Shown here: positions 62,229 through 64,000 of the stretch, piece by piece
Layout of the letters: every line of letters begins with the position of its first letter
Numbering within the stretch: position 1 is the first letter of the stretch
NCBI GenBank assembly: GCA_963601185.1
Contig: CAVCEE010000009.1
Coordinates: forward strand, 41,723-105,722
DNA from: Limisoma sp963601185
GTDB taxonomy: Bacteria > Bacteroidota > Bacteroidia > Bacteroidales > Muribaculaceae
Direction of reading: 5' to 3'
DNA: 64,000 nucleotides
Position numbers and translations under genes: made by a program
The notes under the pieces: generated by a model
Told to the model about the DNA's origin: nothing
The model's database searches: none
Seen by the model: only the letters and a program-made list of their open reading frames with translations

Positions 62229-63120
62229 GATTATGAACCGTGTGGACTTTGGCGGTATCGTCAACTATGCCCACAATGACAAGGACGAGAAAAAGCGTGC
62301 CAATCTGTTGGCGCACCAAGGCGTATGCATCACAGACAACAAGACCATTGCCGACAGCTTCTATGTCCAGGCAGCCATGCGCCCCGGAAGAAAGTCACCC
62401 GTCAAGCACATCTCTCTTTCCTTTTCGCCGAGAGACCTCAGCCGATTGCCCGAAAACGAGAAAGGCGATGCGCTGATGGCTGAGATTGCCAAGGAATGGA
62501 TGCGGCGTATGGGCATCGTCAACACACAATACATCATCGCCCGCCACCATGACACAAGACATCCCCATTGCCATGTGGTGTATAATCTTGTGGACAACAA
62601 CGGCGGCGTAATTTCGGACAGTTGCGAGCGATACCGCAGTTCGCGTATATGCCGTGCCTTGACCGAAGAGTATGGACTGTACATGGCGAGGAAGAACAGC
62701 AAGGAACAAAACCGCAATCGGTTGCGACCGCACCAGTTGAAGAAGGCAGACCTTCGTACTGCGGTACTCGATGCACGTTCCGTCTCCCATAACTGGTCTG
62801 AGTTCACGGAACGATTGGGTAGATGCAATATCGATGCGCGAGTGACATATCAGAAAGATACGCATCAAGCCGTCGGCATCTCCTTCGGGAAGGATGACAT
62901 GTATATCTCTGGCTCCAAACTTGACTGCGACTTGTCCTATCCGAACCTTTGCTCTTTTTTCGGCAATGCCATAGAAGAAGTCCTGTTTATGCCCCACGCC
63001 CAAACGGTCAGTCCTGTTGGCGGCGGAACTTCCAACAACCAAGGCTGGCGAGACGATGATGACGAGAAATGGAAACATCAGAAGCCAACCATTTACCAAC
63101 CCTCAAAACGAAGAAGATAA
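62218..63120 (+). CDS. Relaxase/mobilization nuclease
   Basis: 300 residues. Nicks and covalently holds one strand at oriT to start transfer. The histidine triad motif HHDTRHPHCHVVYN is complete (His110-His111, His115, His117, His119), a Tyr17 in GIVNYAHND near the N terminus is the likely nucleophile, and a conserved HISLSFSP is present. At 300 residues it has only the nuclease domain, with no helicase or primase fused. Overlaps with both neighbours show a mobilization operon of three genes. Confidence 0.92.
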   Translation: MIAKIMNRVDFGGIVNYAHNDKDEKKRANLLAHQGVCITDNKTIADSFYVQAAMRPGRKSPVKHISLSFSPRDLSRLPENEKGDALMAEIAKEWMRRMGIVNTQYIIARHHDTRHPHCHVVYNLVDNNGGVISDSCERYRSSRICRALTEEYGLYMARKNSKEQNRNRLRPHQLKKADLRTAVLDARSVSHNWSEFTERLGRCNIDARVTYQKDTHQAVGISFGKDDMYISGSKLDCDLSYPNLCSFFGNAIEEVLFMPHAQTVSPVGGGTSNNQGWRDDDDEKWKHQKPTIYQPSKRRR

Positions 63121-63818
63121 TGAAAGAAGACATCATTGCAGCAAACCTCAGCAGTTTGCGTTCAGACATTCAGGCATTGCCCGACAAGATAGCCGAAAAA
63201 CTACCGGCCACGTCGCCCGTTCCATCACCCCAACTCGATACTGATGGACTTTCTGATGAACTATACCGAAGATTGAGTCGTTTCTACTTGGAGCAGACAG
63301 ATGAGCTGAAGCAAAAGCACAACCTGTTGGTAGACTTATATGATAGTGTTTTCAAGGCATACAATGACCTTGTCGGTATCTGCAACGAGAATTCTGCACG
63401 TATGAGCAAGAACATCGAAATCTTGGCAAAAAGGATAGACGGAGTAAAACAGCTTTTGCGGCCCCAAGCATCCGGCAAGAAGTCTGTCGCCCCAGCCTTC
63501 CCTTCGTCACTCAAAAAGGTACCACGATTTCTGCTTTGTACCTACCTCCCTTATTGGTTCAGACGGATTTGGCGGAACCAATCCATCCGCAAGTTCGCTG
63601 CCATCTGTTTCGCCCTTGCGTTCGTGGTCACATTCATCACCATGCTCTTCATGGCTCACGACAATGCAACGATGCGCAAACAATGCGAGAAGAACCGCTT
63701 AATTCGGCGTGAACTACGCAAGTCCAAGGAATCCGAAGCCGTCATCAATTACATAGATATGTTATATTCGGACGAGGAGGCACATGGTAGTGAAATCCGT
63801 GAGATGTGGGGAGAATGA
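63120..63818 (+). CDS. Mobilization-operon membrane protein of unknown function
   Basis: 232 residues from the ATG that overlaps the relaxase stop by one base (TAATG). An N-terminal coiled coil (about 45-115, LSRFYLEQTDELKQKHN) is followed by a basic stretch (about 130-158) and one membrane helix at about 159-179 (FAAICFALAFVVTFITMLFM), then a charged C terminus. Its place after the relaxase gene resembles MbpC/BmgC-type genes, which may link the relaxosome to the membrane or coupling protein. The function is inferred from position and topology only. Confidence 0.75.
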   Translation: MKEDIIAANLSSLRSDIQALPDKIAEKLPATSPVPSPQLDTDGLSDELYRRLSRFYLEQTDELKQKHNLLVDLYDSVFKAYNDLVGICNENSARMSKNIEILAKRIDGVKQLLRPQASGKKSVAPAFPSSLKKVPRFLLCTYLPYWFRRIWRNQSIRKFAAICFALAFVVTFITMLFMAHDNATMRKQCEKNRLIRRELRKSKESEAVINYIDMLYSDEEAHGSEIREMWGE

Positions 63819-63911
63819 AGGCTACAACACTAAGTCTTGCCAATATTTCGACTACTTCGCTCTTTAGTTAACTCTATATTCGCTCTTTTCCAAAGAAAAG
63901 ACTGAAAACAT

Positions 63912-63942
63912 TTTGCTATTTCAAAAAATAATCGTATTTTTG
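63912..63942 (+). promoter_or_regulatory. Consensus promoter near the right edge
   Basis: TTTG (63912-63915), 19 bases, TATTTTTG (63935-63942): exact match to both boxes. Predicted start near 63948; the transcript leaves the window. Confidence 0.7.
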
Positions 63943-63953
63943 CAACGACAGTT

Positions 63954-63991
63954 CCCACCACGCTTCCCGAAGAACAGCGAACCAGGGTGGG
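63954..63991 (+). ncRNA. Structured RNA leader or small RNA just after the edge promoter
   Basis: CCCACC (63954-63959) pairs with GGTGGG (63986-63991), and CGCT (63961-63964) pairs with AGCG (63976-63979), giving two stacked helices right at the start of the predicted transcript. CC and TTTT follow, which would act as a weak terminator. It may be an attenuator for the next gene of the element or a small RNA. No family recognised. Confidence 0.4.
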
Positions 63992-64000
63992 CCTTTTGCG

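Larger units (their letters stand above)
56777..64000 (+). mobile_element. Integrative mobilizable element, left part (continues past the window)
   Basis: A run of plus-strand genes with a tyrosine integrase, an excisionase-like regulator, VirE-N/DUF3987 replication-type proteins, a MobC-like protein, a relaxase and a membrane mobilization protein, placed directly after dnaK. No conjugation (tra) genes are seen in the window, so it is mobilizable, or the left part of a larger ICE. The left boundary is uncertain: it lies between the dnaK terminator (56698) and the first gene (56843), and 56777 is the first clear repeat there. The right boundary is outside. Confidence 0.8.

Noticed and set aside
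63934..63943. GTATTTTTGC, and GTACTTTTGC at 58959-58968, as CTnDOT-like attachment cores (GTAnnTTTGC)
   Set aside because: Both coincide with -7 boxes of good promoters, the first is inside the element, and no partner of this type is found near the left end.

Overview
The window is a chromosomal segment of a Bacteroidota bacterium, almost certainly order Bacteroidales (a Muribaculaceae- or Bacteroidaceae-like gut organism is the best guess, not proven). The grounds are a bacterial serine palmitoyltransferase, an 11-subunit-type complex I without NuoE/F/G but with fused NuoCD, a methylmalonyl-CoA decarboxylase operon with a lamin-tail OadG-like subunit, a DnaE with a coiled-coil insertion in its PHP domain, and several promoters of the Bacteroides type (TTTG, 19-21 bases, TAnnTTTG). 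At the right end an integrative mobilizable element of the Bacteroides type (integrase, VirE-N and DUF3987 primase-like proteins, MobC-like protein, relaxase) begins just downstream of dnaK and runs off the window.

Layout. 1-13128: envelope and housekeeping genes: lpxC (cut by the left edge), lpxD, serine palmitoyltransferase, trxA, dnaE, mutS2, a patatin/outer-membrane-barrel protein, serB. 13237-30273 (minus strand): an energy locus in which a complete F-type ATP synthase cluster (atpD-C-B-E-F-H-A-G) lies between nuoA-B-CD-H and nuoI-J-K-L-M-N. A good intrinsic terminator sits between atpG and nuoI. 30568-33760: TonB-dependent receptor plus lipoprotein. 33911-35338: ECF sigma factor, small membrane protein and Spy/CpxP-like periplasmic protein between a consensus promoter and a terminator. 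35421-40832: a giant alpha-2-macroglobulin-like protein without the thioester cysteine. 40909-49682 (minus): a tightly packed ten-gene run (DUF5106, DoxX, mnmA, DUF151 nuclease, NupG-type transporter, rsmE, kdsA, ruvX, def, ettA). 49873-54424 (minus): methylmalonyl-CoA epimerase and a Na+-pumping methylmalonyl-CoA decarboxylase. 54698-56629: dnaK behind a sigma-54-like promoter with upstream palindromes. 56777-64000: the mobilizable element.

How the parts fit. Complex I and ATP synthase couple proton flow to ATP synthesis. The methylmalonyl-CoA epimerase/decarboxylase set is the end of the succinate-to-propionate route and pumps Na+. LpxC, LpxD and KdsA make lipid A and Kdo, and serine palmitoyltransferase starts sphingolipid synthesis. 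TrxA, DnaE, MutS2, RuvX, MnmA, RsmE, Def and EttA are information-processing housekeeping. The sigma-factor operon and dnaK are stress functions.

No tRNA, rRNA, CRISPR array or insertion sequence was recognised. No stretch longer than about 300 bases lacks a gene. The longest gaps are 30274-30567 (nuo leader and two promoters), 58708-58992 (terminator, dyad, promoter) and 54425-54697 (mce and dnaK control regions), and all are annotated below. Everything is read by eye: promoters and terminators are pattern matches, and coordinates of protein motifs are counted by hand.
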